Positions 13,959 to 21,529 of a stretch of DNA of 24,913 bases are shown here, in pieces. The translations under genes were made by a program, and so were the position numbers. The notes under the pieces were generated by a model. The model saw only the letters and a program-made list of their open reading frames with translations. It made no database searches and had not been told where the DNA came from. The stretch lies in NCBI RefSeq assembly GCF_902491705.1, contig NZ_CABUIW010000031.1, positions 1 to 24,913 of the forward strand, given 5' to 3'. Position 1 is the first letter of the stretch. The number at the start of each line of letters is the position of its first letter. The stretch is from an uncultured Lactobacillus sp. (lineage in GTDB: Bacteria; Bacillota; Bacilli; Lactobacillales; Lactobacillaceae).

Positions 13959-14720
13959 TTAAAGCTCATGATACCTAACTAATTTAATTTGATTATCAAT
14001 CACCAGATTACGTACTTTATTAGAACATGCCATATCTACTTCCTGAACTCTAGGAATAGTTAAGGAAGAAGTATTAAGGATGTACTGATCCAAGTATCCA
14101 GGATGACAAACCATCATTGGAGTAATGCCATCATCTTTCATTGCTTCTTCAACTACATTTTCAAAAGTCTTATATGGATCATAATTAGGTAACATACTAT
14201 CCATAAAGGATTGTATGTTAGAATGCCTAAATTCTACATACTTTTGAGTAGGACTACCAAATGGTAAGAAGTCTAAATTATGTCTATCAGCAACAATCTT
14301 TAGCCCTTTAATAAAATTATCACTAAAAACAGCATGCCCTTCAAAATAATCAGGTTTTCTGTTTGCTAGCTTTAAAAAACGTTGATATTGTGCTTCAATT
14401 TCTTGAACCACTTCGTCAAGATTAACAAAATCTTCTTTGGCAGAACGGTATACTTTAGATCGTTTAAAGAAGCCATTCTGATCTACCAAACTAGGAATCG
14501 TTTTAGGATCACTAATTGGACGGCCATTTGAAATATCTATATGAACTCCGAAATCAATATTTTCACTCTTTAACAAGTTTAATCCTTGTTCTGAATTAGG
14601 CATATTAACCATAGCACCTACATTATTAATAATTCCGTTATGAACTGACTCATAAATACCATAATTAACTGCACGAGAATATCCTAAATCATCTGCCCTT
14701 ATCAATAATTGTCTAGTCAT
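13959..14720 (-). CDS. ChbG/YdjC-family carbohydrate deacetylase
   Basis: A 253-residue metal-dependent hydrolase of the ChbG/YdjC family, which removes N-acetyl groups from chitobiose or related acetylated sugars after uptake. The metal-binding acids are in LIRADDLGYS near the N terminus. His-containing motifs follow: FGVHIDISNG, FEGHAV and VCHPGYLDQ. The ATG at 14720 is chosen because AGGAAG lies six bases before it; an in-frame ATG at 14753 would overlap the EIIC gene and has no ribosome site. It lies 22 bp behind the EIIC gene, so the two are an operon: import by EIIC, then deacetylation in the cytoplasm. No phospho-beta-glucosidase, EIIA or EIIB is nearby. The acetyl sugar is inferred from family. 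Confidence 0.87.
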   Translation of the reverse strand: MTRQLLIRADDLGYSRAVNYGIYESVHNGIINNVGAMVNMPNSEQGLNLLKSENIDFGVHIDISNGRPISDPKTIPSLVDQNGFFKRSKVYRSAKEDFVNLDEVVQEIEAQYQRFLKLANRKPDYFEGHAVFSDNFIKGLKIVADRHNLDFLPFGSPTQKYVEFRHSNIQSFMDSMLPNYDPYKTFENVVEEAMKDDGITPMMVCHPGYLDQYILNTSSLTIPRVQEVDMACSNKVRNLVIDNQIKLVRYHEL

Positions 14721-14742
14721 AGTAAGCTTCCTTCTTTCCCTC

Positions 14743-16026
14743 TTATTTTTCACTAGTTTCTTCTTTATAAGCCATATTGTCCTGAACCTTAAAGAAAGGT
14801 AGGTACAAAATAGTAGTTAACGCAATTAAAATAATTTCTAAGATAACACCACCAATACCACAAACTAAAAATCCATCTATTATAAGTGGCGTACCTGTAG
14901 CACCCATAGCGATTCTTGGTAACGAGATCCAACCTAACTTCATAACAAAGTAAGTAATTAAAAAGGTTATTTGTGGCGCCAAGAAAAACGGAATTGCCAT
15001 AATTGGATTTAAAATTATTGGCATACCAAACATGATAGGCTCATTGATGTTGAAAATTGATGGTAAAATTGATAATTTACCCAAAGCTTTAAAACGCTTG
15101 CTTTTAGAGAAGAAAAACATATCGATAGAGAGACCAATAGTATTACCAATACCACCAAGCATTAAGAAAAATAATAGTCCAGTAGTTAAAATATTTGTCA
15201 TTGGCTTTCCAGCGCTATAATTTGCTTGGTTTTGAACACCAGCTTGCATGAAAAGCAACATGGAAATAGGCATTGTAATTTGACCACCATGAATACCAAA
15301 GAACCAACATAATGATGCAAACAAATTAAGCAACATCCAGGTCCAAATACTTCCAGACAATGAGGCCAATGGGGCAGCTAAAAGCCCGTAGAACCATTCA
15401 GAGAAAGTTTCATGAACTGTCATGTTAAAGATTAATCCAATAATGATAAAAACAAATGAAATCACAAAGCCAGGAATCAAGGCATTAAAACCATCTGCCA
15501 CCATTGGAGGTACACCATTTGGCATTTTGATTGTCCAATTTTTCTTAACAACAAATGCATATGTCACACCTACAATTAATCCAACCAATAATGCTGTAAA
15601 AAGACCTTTAGCACCCAAATAATCAAAGCCAATAAATGAAGTAGGTGTCTTTTTAACATTAAACGTACTAAGTGGGATCATTGTGAAGAAACACAAAATT
15701 GAAAAAAGCCCAGCCGAAAGTTCCCCACTTGTAATTTTATTTACATGCAAATAAGCATAACCAGCTCCAAATGCAACATAAATAGACATAGCATTAATAG
15801 TAAATTGATTAATGCCATTAAATAATGTCCATAGACCTGTCGACTTAATAAAAGTTTGATATGCAGGTATTTGTAATGAACTTAATAATGAGAAAATAGC
15901 CCCAACAATGATAATTGGCAAAGTAATTTGAAATGCCATAGAGATTATCTTTAAAAATTTGTTTTTGGCAAATTTTCCTGCAATTGGTGTTAGCCAATCG
16001 CTTATTTTTTGCATAACAGGATTCAT
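14743..16026 (-). CDS. PTS EIIC, lactose/cellobiose/N,N'-diacetylchitobiose family
   Basis: A 427-residue permease with about ten membrane helices that imports a beta-disaccharide with phosphorylation. Signatures are the N-terminal KISDWLTPIAGKFAKNKFL, WFFGIHGGQI in the middle, and the substrate loop FNINEPIMFGMPIILNP, which is invariant in CelB/LicC proteins. The start at 16026 has AGGGGG about nine bases upstream; a TTG at 16047 is discarded. EIIA and EIIB partners are not in the window and must come from elsewhere. A ChbG deacetylase follows in the same operon, and an RpiR regulator is divergent across a 137-bp region with a cre site. The substrate is most likely cellobiose, chitobiose or a relative. 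Confidence 0.92.
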   Translation of the reverse strand: MNPVMQKISDWLTPIAGKFAKNKFLKIISMAFQITLPIIIVGAIFSLLSSLQIPAYQTFIKSTGLWTLFNGINQFTINAMSIYVAFGAGYAYLHVNKITSGELSAGLFSILCFFTMIPLSTFNVKKTPTSFIGFDYLGAKGLFTALLVGLIVGVTYAFVVKKNWTIKMPNGVPPMVADGFNALIPGFVISFVFIIIGLIFNMTVHETFSEWFYGLLAAPLASLSGSIWTWMLLNLFASLCWFFGIHGGQITMPISMLLFMQAGVQNQANYSAGKPMTNILTTGLLFFLMLGGIGNTIGLSIDMFFFSKSKRFKALGKLSILPSIFNINEPIMFGMPIILNPIMAIPFFLAPQITFLITYFVMKLGWISLPRIAMGATGTPLIIDGFLVCGIGGVILEIILIALTTILYLPFFKVQDNMAYKEETSEK

Positions 16027-16098
16027 AATTCTTTTCCCCCTAAACAAAATTTATATAATTTTCTTTACAAATTCATCTTATATAAAAGCCTATGTAAA

Positions 16099-16112
16099 AG
16101 AAAGCGCTTGCT
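16099..16112. promoter_or_regulatory. cre (CcpA) site in the EIIC/rpiR intergenic region
   Basis: AGAAAGCGCTTGCT matches the core of the catabolite-responsive element (TGAAAGCGCTTTCA) at all central bases, including AAGCGCTT. Its place between divergent genes fits CcpA repression by preferred sugars. Confidence 0.7.
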
Positions 16113-16126
16113 AATGCCTTGATAAC

Positions 16127-16147
16127 TTGTTACTCTGTTAGTAACAA
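16127..16147. promoter_or_regulatory. 8-bp dyad upstream of rpiR, candidate operator
   Basis: TTGTTACT (16127-16134) and AGTAACAA (16140-16147) form a perfect inverted repeat with a 5-base spacer, just before the rpiR ribosome site. It may be the RpiR operator, giving feedback, or a leader hairpin. Confidence 0.5.
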
Positions 16148-16163
16148 AAGAAAGGGAATTTTT

Positions 16164-16952
16164 ATGAAAGCTTTTGATTTTTCATCATTAAGTACATCAG
16201 AAATAGGTGTCTATGATGTGTTGCAAAAGAATGCTGAACACATAACTGACTTAACAATTAGAGATGTAGCAAAGGAAGCTCATGTATCAACAGCTACCGT
16301 ATTAAGATGTCTTGGCAAAATGGGGTATTCTACTTTTTCAAAATTTAAATATAGCGTTACTGCCGATACTCAAGTACAGCGGGCTATGTCACTATCTCAT
16401 GAAAGTACATATTTAACTCAAATCTGCCAGCGTTTTTTTGCAAGACCTTTAAAAGAAGAATTTGCAACTTCAATTCATACAGCAGCTAAATGGATTAATA
16501 ATTCTAAGAATATCTTTCTAATAGGAATGGGTAGTTCCAATCTAATTGCGCAATATGGTGTTCTTTTATTTGGAAACTACGGATTTCCAGCATTTACCTT
16601 TGATCGAATGGTACCTGTAGCGTATTTTAAAGGTGATTTTAAATCTACAGTAGCAATTATTTTATCTGTTTCAGGCAATAATAATGTTGATTCAGCTTCT
16701 GTTTTTCATAAAAGAGGATCAAAAGTTATCTCAATTACAAGCTCAGAAAGCAGCAAATTAAGCACTATTTCTGACTTAACAATTCATTATGACATTAAGG
16801 AAGAACATCGTCCTAGTGGTGCGGATGTAACAACTCAAGTACCGGTTGTTTTCTTATTAGAATCAATAGCTAGAGAATCTGGTGAACTTTTAGAAGCTAA
16901 TAAATCAGAAAAAAGCAATAAAATTGATATAGGAAATAAATACCAGAGATAA
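16164..16952 (+). CDS. RpiR/MurR-family transcriptional regulator (HTH + SIS)
   Basis: A 262-residue regulator. Residues 1-75 hold an RpiR helix-turn-helix (LTIRDVAKEAHVSTATVLRC, then LGKMGYSTFSKFK). Residues 105-235 are a SIS sugar-phosphate domain (IFLIGMGSSNLIAQYG; VAIILSVSGNNNVDSASVF; VISITSSESSKLS). Family members bind phosphorylated sugars such as MurNAc-6-P or GlcNAc-6-P. AAAGGGA six bases before the ATG at 16164 sets the start; the TTG at 16119 is discarded. It is divergent from the EIIC/ChbG operon and probably controls it by sensing the phosphorylated import product. The tail is Lys/Asn-rich and unremarkable. Confidence 0.9.
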   Translation: MKAFDFSSLSTSEIGVYDVLQKNAEHITDLTIRDVAKEAHVSTATVLRCLGKMGYSTFSKFKYSVTADTQVQRAMSLSHESTYLTQICQRFFARPLKEEFATSIHTAAKWINNSKNIFLIGMGSSNLIAQYGVLLFGNYGFPAFTFDRMVPVAYFKGDFKSTVAIILSVSGNNNVDSASVFHKRGSKVISITSSESSKLSTISDLTIHYDIKEEHRPSGADVTTQVPVVFLLESIARESGELLEANKSEKSNKIDIGNKYQR

Positions 16953-17025
16953 CGAAATAAACGAAATAATAGACGTTTAACAAATTTCCTTACTAAATAA
17001 ATATCATGTTCGACACATAAGTAAA

Positions 17026-17057
17026 AAAATACACGCAAAATTAATTGCGTGTATTTT
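17026..17057 (+). terminator. Bidirectional terminator between rpiR and the coiled-coil protein gene
   Basis: AAAATACACGCAA (17026-17038) pairs perfectly with TTGCGTGTATTTT (17045-17057), 13 bp with a 6-base loop. A/T runs on both sides let it serve both convergent genes. Confidence 0.88.
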
Positions 17058-17109
17058 CGTCAATGTCATTAAGTTAAGACATTGATGATAAAATGTGGCT
17101 CAGTTTTGG

Positions 17110-17829
17110 TTAAAACATATCGCTGTATCTTACGTAGATGTTCTTAGTAAGTTTAACGTAGAGCTTGTCTTTGATCAGCTTGAAGCCCAGCACTTTACTA
17201 TATTTCTTCAAGTCTACATGTCTAGTGATCTTCCTACCTTTAGCATCATAAGCATTAACAAATTTAGAAGTCTTCCTATTATATTTACCCTTAATGTTGA
17301 TCTTAGTGCCTTTTTTAAGGTAATTGGTCAAGGTCTTAGCAGAAGCGCGCTTACCATTAATGTAGAGTTTGTTACTCTTGATGGTTGCAGTGATCTTCTT
17401 GGTAGTTGAAGGAAGAATGGCATTATCGTAAGCTTCTTGAGCCTTTGCCGCATTAATTGCGGCCTTTTCAAATGCTTTTTCAGCCTTAACTGCCTCAGCA
17501 TGAGCTACATCCCATTGTTTGGCAGCATCTTTGAGCTTCTGTTTATTAAGGGCGGTTGGATCAGATTTAAAGTTAGTTTCTGCATCCCTATAATCTAGAT
17601 AAGCTTTATAGTCAACAACTTTAGTCGCTTTTTCCTTTTCTTTAGCAGCAGTCAAAGCAGCTTTTGCTTTATCAAGATTAGCCTTTAAGGCTTCAAGTGT
17701 GTTAGTAGGTGTAGTAGTTTGGACTGAACTTGCAGTAGTAGTGCTATTAGCATTAACAATATTGCTCGTTGTGAAAAATGCTCCTGCTAAAGCAGCAGTC
17801 GCAAGCAGAGTAATGACATGTTTTTTCAT
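17110..17829 (-). CDS. Secreted coiled-coil surface protein with SLAP-like C-terminal repeats
   Basis: A 239-residue exported protein. Residues 1-27 are a signal peptide (MKKHVITLLATAALAGAFF, cleavage near VNA). Residues 45-140 are Ala/Lys/Glu-rich heptads predicted to form a coiled coil (ANLDKAKAALTAAKEKEKA; AVKAEKAFEKAAINAAKAQE). The last 95 residues are basic and Tyr-rich with two related units (KLYINGKRASAKTL...KGTKINIKGKY; KLYVKLTKNIYVRYSDMF). These resemble the wall-binding S-layer-associated repeats but are too divergent for a firm SLAP call. The ATG at 17829 is chosen since AAGG lies eight bases before it. No LPXTG is present. It may be a wall-bound spacer or adhesin; the function is unknown. 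Confidence 0.65.
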   Translation of the reverse strand: MKKHVITLLATAALAGAFFTTSNIVNANSTTTASSVQTTTPTNTLEALKANLDKAKAALTAAKEKEKATKVVDYKAYLDYRDAETNFKSDPTALNKQKLKDAAKQWDVAHAEAVKAEKAFEKAAINAAKAQEAYDNAILPSTTKKITATIKSNKLYINGKRASAKTLTNYLKKGTKINIKGKYNRKTSKFVNAYDAKGRKITRHVDLKKYSKVLGFKLIKDKLYVKLTKNIYVRYSDMF

Positions 17830-17935
17830 GTTTTGCACCTTCTTCTATATCACTATCTATCCAACCCAAAATATATCATAACCCGCTTTTTTAACATATC
17901 TTTATGCTTGATGCATCAACAATGCTAGGGATTAA

Positions 17936-17964
17936 AAAATAGACCACTTTCAATGGCCTATTTT
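17936..17964 (-). terminator. Terminator of the aminotransferase gene
   Basis: On the minus strand AAAATAGGCCA pairs with TGGTCTATTTT (11 bp, one G-U) around a 7-base loop and is followed by TTTAAT. It lies 23 bp after the stop at 17987. Confidence 0.8.
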
Positions 17965-17986
17965 AATTTTCAGAAGATGATTCTTC

Positions 17987-19159
17987 TTATTTTTTATTTT
18001 CTTTAACGTACTTTTCTAGTCTCTTTAAGCCTTCCTTGATGTTGTTCATTGAAGTTGCATAAGACAAACGAATGTAACCCTCGCCGCCTTTGGCAAAAAA
18101 TGATCCAGCAATAACTGCTACGTGGCCCTTTTCAGCTAAATCATAGATAAACTTAGTGTCATCTTGCTCAAGACCTTCTGGAATCTTGGCAAAGATATAG
18201 AAGGCACCAGCTGGCTTAACACATTCAAATCCTAACTTAGTCAATCCATCATAAAGCACATCGCGACGCTTTTGGAATTCTTTCTTCATTGGCAAAGCAT
18301 CGTTTTTACCATTAGCCAAAGCCTCTTCAGCCGCATCTTGCATTGGCGTTGGTTCCGTCGTGGTGATTGCTTGGTGGATTTTGGCAATTTGATCCAAAAT
18401 TGGTTTAGGTGCTGCAACCACGCCGATTCGATAACCAGTCATAGCCCATGCCTTTGAAACGCCATTCATCAAGACGATTTGATCATGCAAGGTCTTTTCC
18501 ATTGAAGCGTGTGGCTGATCATAATTTAATTCGCTATAGATTTCATCGCAGAGAACAAAGATTGGCTTGTCGCGAACCACATCAGCTAAGGCATCAAGTT
18601 CATCTTGTGAATACATGACACCGGTTGGGTTAGTTGGGTAGTTCATGACCAATGCTTTAACCCTATCACCATATTTGTCTAAAGCAGCTTGGAGTTTTGC
18701 TGGCGTTAACTTGAAGTCATCATCGGAAGTGTCGATTTGTTCAACTGTCGCACCCATGGATTTAGCATCCCCGATATAAAGAGGAAAAATAGGCGTTGGC
18801 ACCAAAACTACGTCGCCTGGATTAAGCACCGCAGTTAAAAAGTCATAGATTGATTCCGTTACCCCGTTGGTGATCAAGATTTCACTTGGGTCATATTTTT
18901 GACCATATTTTTCAGCTAAGAAATCAGCTGCAGCCTTGCGCAGACCTGGCGTACCGTTAGATGGTGCATAGTGTGAATGATTATTAGCAATGCTTGCTTC
19001 AGCCGCTTTTTTAATATGTTCTGGTGTATTGAAGTCGGGCTCACCGATTGTAAATTTGATAATGTCAGGGAACTTGTTAGTGTAAGCCGCAAAGGCTAAG
19101 ATTTGCCCTGGCTTTTGTTCAACTAGGCCCTTCTTCATGTGTTTTGTTAAGTCGACCAT
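17987..19159 (-). CDS. Class I/II PLP-dependent aminotransferase (PatA/AraT type)
   Basis: A 390-residue cytoplasmic enzyme of fold type I, transferring amino groups between an aromatic or diaminopimelate-type amino acid and 2-oxoglutarate. The PLP-binding residues are visible: NYPTNPTG (Asn-177), CDEIYSEL (Asp-205, Tyr-208), Schiff-base Lys-236 in GVSKAWAMTGYRIG, and the carboxylate Arg in GYIRLSYATS. The start at 19159 follows AAGGAGGA by five bases; a frame open further upstream is discarded because it would cross the promoter. The gene is monocistronic with a near-consensus promoter overlapped by a 30-bp palindrome, implying control by a dimeric regulator. The specific substrate is not deducible; aromatic aminotransferase or N-acetyl-diaminopimelate aminotransferase are the best guesses. 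Confidence 0.88.
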   Translation of the reverse strand: MVDLTKHMKKGLVEQKPGQILAFAAYTNKFPDIIKFTIGEPDFNTPEHIKKAAEASIANNHSHYAPSNGTPGLRKAAADFLAEKYGQKYDPSEILITNGVTESIYDFLTAVLNPGDVVLVPTPIFPLYIGDAKSMGATVEQIDTSDDDFKLTPAKLQAALDKYGDRVKALVMNYPTNPTGVMYSQDELDALADVVRDKPIFVLCDEIYSELNYDQPHASMEKTLHDQIVLMNGVSKAWAMTGYRIGVVAAPKPILDQIAKIHQAITTTEPTPMQDAAEEALANGKNDALPMKKEFQKRRDVLYDGLTKLGFECVKPAGAFYIFAKIPEGLEQDDTKFIYDLAEKGHVAVIAGSFFAKGGEGYIRLSYATSMNNIKEGLKRLEKYVKENKK

Positions 19160-19170
19160 ATTTGTCCTCC

Positions 19171-19200
19171 TTATATTTAAACTAATTAGTTCAAATATAA
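19171..19200. promoter_or_regulatory. 30-bp palindrome over the aminotransferase promoter
   Basis: The arm TTATATTTAAACTAA (19171-19185) and its partner TTAGTTCAAATATAA (19186-19200) match at 14 of 15 positions with no spacer. It covers the -10 and the likely start site, so only half would be in the mRNA. That favours a DNA operator over an RNA hairpin. The regulator is unknown. Confidence 0.55.
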
Positions 19201-19222
19201 GTGTCTGGTTAACCTTTGTCAA
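19194..19222 (-). promoter_or_regulatory. Promoter of the aminotransferase gene
   Basis: On the minus strand a consensus TTGACA (19217-19222) is 17 bp from TATATT (19194-19199), one of the best sigma-A promoters in the window. Confidence 0.85.
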
Positions 19223-19248
19223 AAGGAAACAATTTTAAGCATAAAAAA

Positions 19249-19271
19249 AGATCAGGCTCACTGCCTGATCT
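19249..19271 (-). terminator. Terminator of tRNA-Gln copy 2
   Basis: AGATCAGGC (19249-19257) pairs with GCCTGATCT (19263-19271). On the minus strand the stem is followed by seven Ts. It starts only six bases after the tRNA 3' end. Confidence 0.9.
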
Positions 19272-19276
19272 CATTA

Positions 19277-19348
19277 TTGGGTTAGCTGGATTCGAACCAG
19301 CGCATGATGGTACCAAAAACCATTGCCTTACCACTTGGCTATAACCCA
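19277..19348 (-). tRNA. tRNA-Gln (anticodon TTG), second copy
   Basis: A 72-nt cloverleaf identical to the tRNA-Gln at 3991-4062, except that the 3' acceptor strand is TAACCCA and so all seven acceptor pairs are Watson-Crick. Anticodon TTG, T loop TTCGAAT, discriminator A, CCA not encoded. It is a single-gene transcript with its own strong promoter and terminator. Confidence 0.95.
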
Positions 19349-19412
19349 ATCTTCAAACCTTTTACTTGAATTGGTTCTATTTGAATGACCTCTCAATCAC
19401 TCAACAGATATT

Positions 19413-19441
19413 AGTATAGGGGAAAGTGGCTAAAAGGTCAA
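19413..19441 (-). promoter_or_regulatory. Promoter of tRNA-Gln copy 2
   Basis: On the minus strand TTGACC (19436-19441) is 17 bp from TATACT (19413-19418). This gives a 5' leader of about 58 nt to be removed by RNase P. Confidence 0.8.
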
Positions 19442-19464
19442 GGAAAAATTGAACTTTTTTTGAA

Positions 19465-20148
19465 TTAATTCATTTTGCTTTTTAATTCATTCATCAATTC
19501 ATAGTTATTGGTGAAAATACCAGCTACATTAAGCTTAAAGTAGTGCTTAGCCAGCTTCGGATTATCTACCGTCCAAATCCGCTGCACTTCTTTGCCTGGC
19601 AAATGCCAGTGCGGATGAATTGCCGCAAAGTGATTCTTTTTTACAAAATGTTCTGGTCTAGCAACTGGCCATTTAGTTAAGAAACAGTACTGCTGATGTG
19701 GATCAATTCTCTGACAATTTTTCAAAGTCTGATAATTAAAGGAAGAAAAAATAATGGGATGCACAAAATGATATTCTTTAGCAAGTGCTAAGACGATTGC
19801 CTCAATGCCTTCATCATGAATCTTGTTAGTCTTAAATTCTAAATTGATATACAGATCTTTATTCTGCAGAATCTCAAACAATTCACTCAACATCGGTACT
19901 GGCTCGCCATTTTCCAAATGGAATTGTCTAATCTCGCCTAATGTGTAGTCCTTAATGTAGCCTGTCCCATCAGTTGTGCGGTCGATTTCTTCATCGTGCA
20001 TTACCACCGGCACCTTGTCCTTAGTCAAATGCACGTCAAACTCTACGCCTTCTGCACCATGTGTTGCCGCATAACGGAAGCCTTCAAGCGAGTTTTCCGC
20101 AAATTTCACTGGCAAGCCGCGATGGGCAAAAATAATTGTCTTAGTCAT
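19465..20148 (-). CDS. Glycerophosphodiester phosphodiesterase
   Basis: A 227-residue cytoplasmic GDPD-family enzyme that hydrolyses glycerophosphodiesters from phospholipid or teichoic-acid turnover to glycerol 3-phosphate and an alcohol. Active-site residues are His-9 and Arg-10 (FAHRG), Glu-36 and Asp-38 (EFDVHL) and His-51 (MHDEE). NLEFK provides another metal ligand and the barrel closes with VDNPKLAKHYFKLNVAGIFT. No signal peptide is present. GGTGA is six bases before the ATG. The upstream gene's terminator ends about 15 bases before this start, leaving no space for a promoter. Expression therefore needs read-through or a promoter within the upstream gene. Confidence 0.92.
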   Translation of the reverse strand: MTKTIIFAHRGLPVKFAENSLEGFRYAATHGAEGVEFDVHLTKDKVPVVMHDEEIDRTTDGTGYIKDYTLGEIRQFHLENGEPVPMLSELFEILQNKDLYINLEFKTNKIHDEGIEAIVLALAKEYHFVHPIIFSSFNYQTLKNCQRIDPHQQYCFLTKWPVARPEHFVKKNHFAAIHPHWHLPGKEVQRIWTVDNPKLAKHYFKLNVAGIFTNNYELMNELKSKMN

Positions 20149-20168
20149 AGTTTTTCACCTTCAAAAAA

Positions 20169-20192
20169 ATGCCGCCAAAATCTTGGCGGCAT
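20169..20192 (-). terminator. Terminator between the ABM gene and the GDPD gene
   Basis: ATGCCGCCA (20169-20177) pairs with TGGCGGCAT (20184-20192) around a 6-base loop. On the minus strand T7 follows directly and runs into the GDPD ribosome site. It is GC-rich and looks efficient. Confidence 0.88.
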
Positions 20193-20203
20193 CTTCTTTA
20201 TTA

Positions 20204-20863
20204 TTAATCCAAAACAATAGCACCTTGAGTTGCCAAAGTATCTCTAACAAGAGTCTTGACGTCTCTTCTTTCAACCATGCCGTCAGTTTCTTCAATGTAT
20301 TCTTTGTAATGTGGTGTTTGAACATGAGCATCATAAGCTTCATTGTTAACGTAAACTTCAACGAAGTACCATTCGTTTTCGTTCTTCTTGTTAACACCTG
20401 ACATCATGATTTCCATGCCTGGCTCAGAAGCCATGCTGGTAGTCATTTCTTTTTTAACTGAGTGAGCAAATTTTTCTTCATCGCCGGCCTTAACTTCAAC
20501 CTTGATTAAGCGCATAACGAAGTTGTCTGCGTAGCTGTTCAAAGCCTTTTGTGCCTTAGTAGTAATTACTTCTGGCTTTAAGTCAATAACTTCCTTGCTG
20601 GTAGCAATCTTATTAATTGTTTCAGCAAAGTCATCTGCATGAGCAGCAGCAATGTGCAAGTCTTCTGCTACAGAGTTGCGGAACAATTCGATTTCGTAAT
20701 TGTCTTCGCCTTGAGCATCATCGTGGCCGCTACCAATAAGCAAAGTGCCTTCTTCTGCAGGAATTGATTCGTGCATGTTCTTTTCAGCTTGACGAATATA
20801 TTCACTGCGGTCATTTTCTGCAATGTTTAACTTAGTAATTTTAAAAATTGGTGTTTCATCCAT
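20204..20863 (-). CDS. Tandem antibiotic-biosynthesis-monooxygenase (ABM)-domain protein
   Basis: A 219-residue cytoplasmic protein made of two ABM-type ferredoxin-like domains. The first spans about residues 1-95 (FKITKLNIAENDRSEYIRQA ... YEIELFRN ... HADDF). The second spans about 115-200 (VMRLIKVEVKAGDEEKFAHS ... WYFVEVYVNNEAYDAHVQTP). The pattern WYFVEVYxNxxAYxxHxxTP is diagnostic of this dimeric fold, found in quinol monooxygenases, heme-degrading IsdG and LsrG-like proteins; the duplication gives a pseudo-dimer. IsdG catalytic residues are not evident, so heme oxygenase activity is unsupported. The start at 20863 has GAGG ten bases upstream; an ATG at 20884 is the alternative. It has its own -10 upstream and a strong terminator downstream. 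Confidence 0.75.
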   Translation of the reverse strand: MDETPIFKITKLNIAENDRSEYIRQAEKNMHESIPAEEGTLLIGSGHDDAQGEDNYEIELFRNSVAEDLHIAAAHADDFAETINKIATSKEVIDLKPEVITTKAQKALNSYADNFVMRLIKVEVKAGDEEKFAHSVKKEMTTSMASEPGMEIMMSGVNKKNENEWYFVEVYVNNEAYDAHVQTPHYKEYIEETDGMVERRDVKTLVRDTLATQGAIVLD

Positions 20864-20902
20864 TTTCTTCTTGCCTCGTATCATAATTTTTACACACCTA
20901 TT

Positions 20903-20908
20903 ATTATA
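20903..20908 (-). promoter_or_regulatory. -10 box upstream of the ABM gene
   Basis: A perfect TATAAT on the minus strand. No good -35 is seen 16-18 bp upstream. If used, the mRNA would start near 20896 and exclude the AGGTGT that would serve the ATG at 20884, which supports the 20863 start. Confidence 0.4.
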
Positions 20909-20932
20909 AGCTAATGTAACAAAATAGAACGA

Positions 20933-21523
20933 TTAATTACCAGTTAATTGATCAATTCTGACATTCTTAGCAGGCCACACGTTTTCAACATACTCTACTT
21001 CGTTGCCATCACTTTTAAGCAAAGCAAATTCCGCATTATGAAAACCAGAAAACTTGCTGCCATTGATGCGCTCACGAATGTAATGACCCATGCTATCGCC
21101 GTGACCTACAACCAAGATATTTTCGCCATCTTGAGCATCCCTCAAGATCAAATTCATCCCGCGCTCCATTCGCTCAGTCACTTCACGGTCATCTTCAACA
21201 GAACTGCCGCCAATAATGCGTCTAAATGGCCACAAGAGAATATTTCGTCCCTCATAGATGCCATAATTTTTCTCTTTTAGTTCTTTCAAGCGATCATATT
21301 CTGTTTCAGGTCCAGTAATAATCTCTAAAGAATCACTAGCGCGCTCTTGCGTAGAACAATATGCCCGATCAAAATTGATGCCATTTTGAGCAAAATAATC
21401 ACGAGTAGCTTTAACTTGCTTAATCCCCAACTTCGTTAAAGCCGAGTCGCAGCTACCTTGCATCCTGTGCTCCTGATTAAATAAAGTTTGTCCATGTCTA
21501 ACCAAATACAAATTTATTGTCAT
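20933..21523 (-). CDS. Histidine phosphatase family protein (phosphoglycerate-mutase-like), copy A
   Basis: A 196-residue cytoplasmic branch-1 histidine phosphatase. The phosphorylated His is His-10 in LVRHGQT. The second part of the pocket is STQERASDSLEII, and the distal catalytic His is in VVGHGDSMGHY. The length matches small phosphatases of the CobC/PhoE type rather than glycolytic dPGM. It is a paralogue of the next upstream gene (21530-22105), sharing the QG.CDS.L..KGI.QV segment and WPAK near the C terminus, so a local duplication is likely. The two are 6 bp apart and cotranscribed; its ribosome site (GGGA) lies in the end of the upstream gene. The substrate is unknown. Confidence 0.88.
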   Translation of the reverse strand: MTINLYLVRHGQTLFNQEHRMQGSCDSALTKLGIKQVKATRDYFAQNGINFDRAYCSTQERASDSLEIITGPETEYDRLKELKEKNYGIYEGRNILLWPFRRIIGGSSVEDDREVTERMERGMNLILRDAQDGENILVVGHGDSMGHYIRERINGSKFSGFHNAEFALLKSDGNEVEYVENVWPAKNVRIDQLTGN

Positions 21524-21529
21524 TTAAAG

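Noticed and set aside
20161..20401. Additional 72-78 codon frames over the end of the ABM gene
   Set aside because: Shadows in other frames; one would run through the terminator hairpin at 20169-20192.
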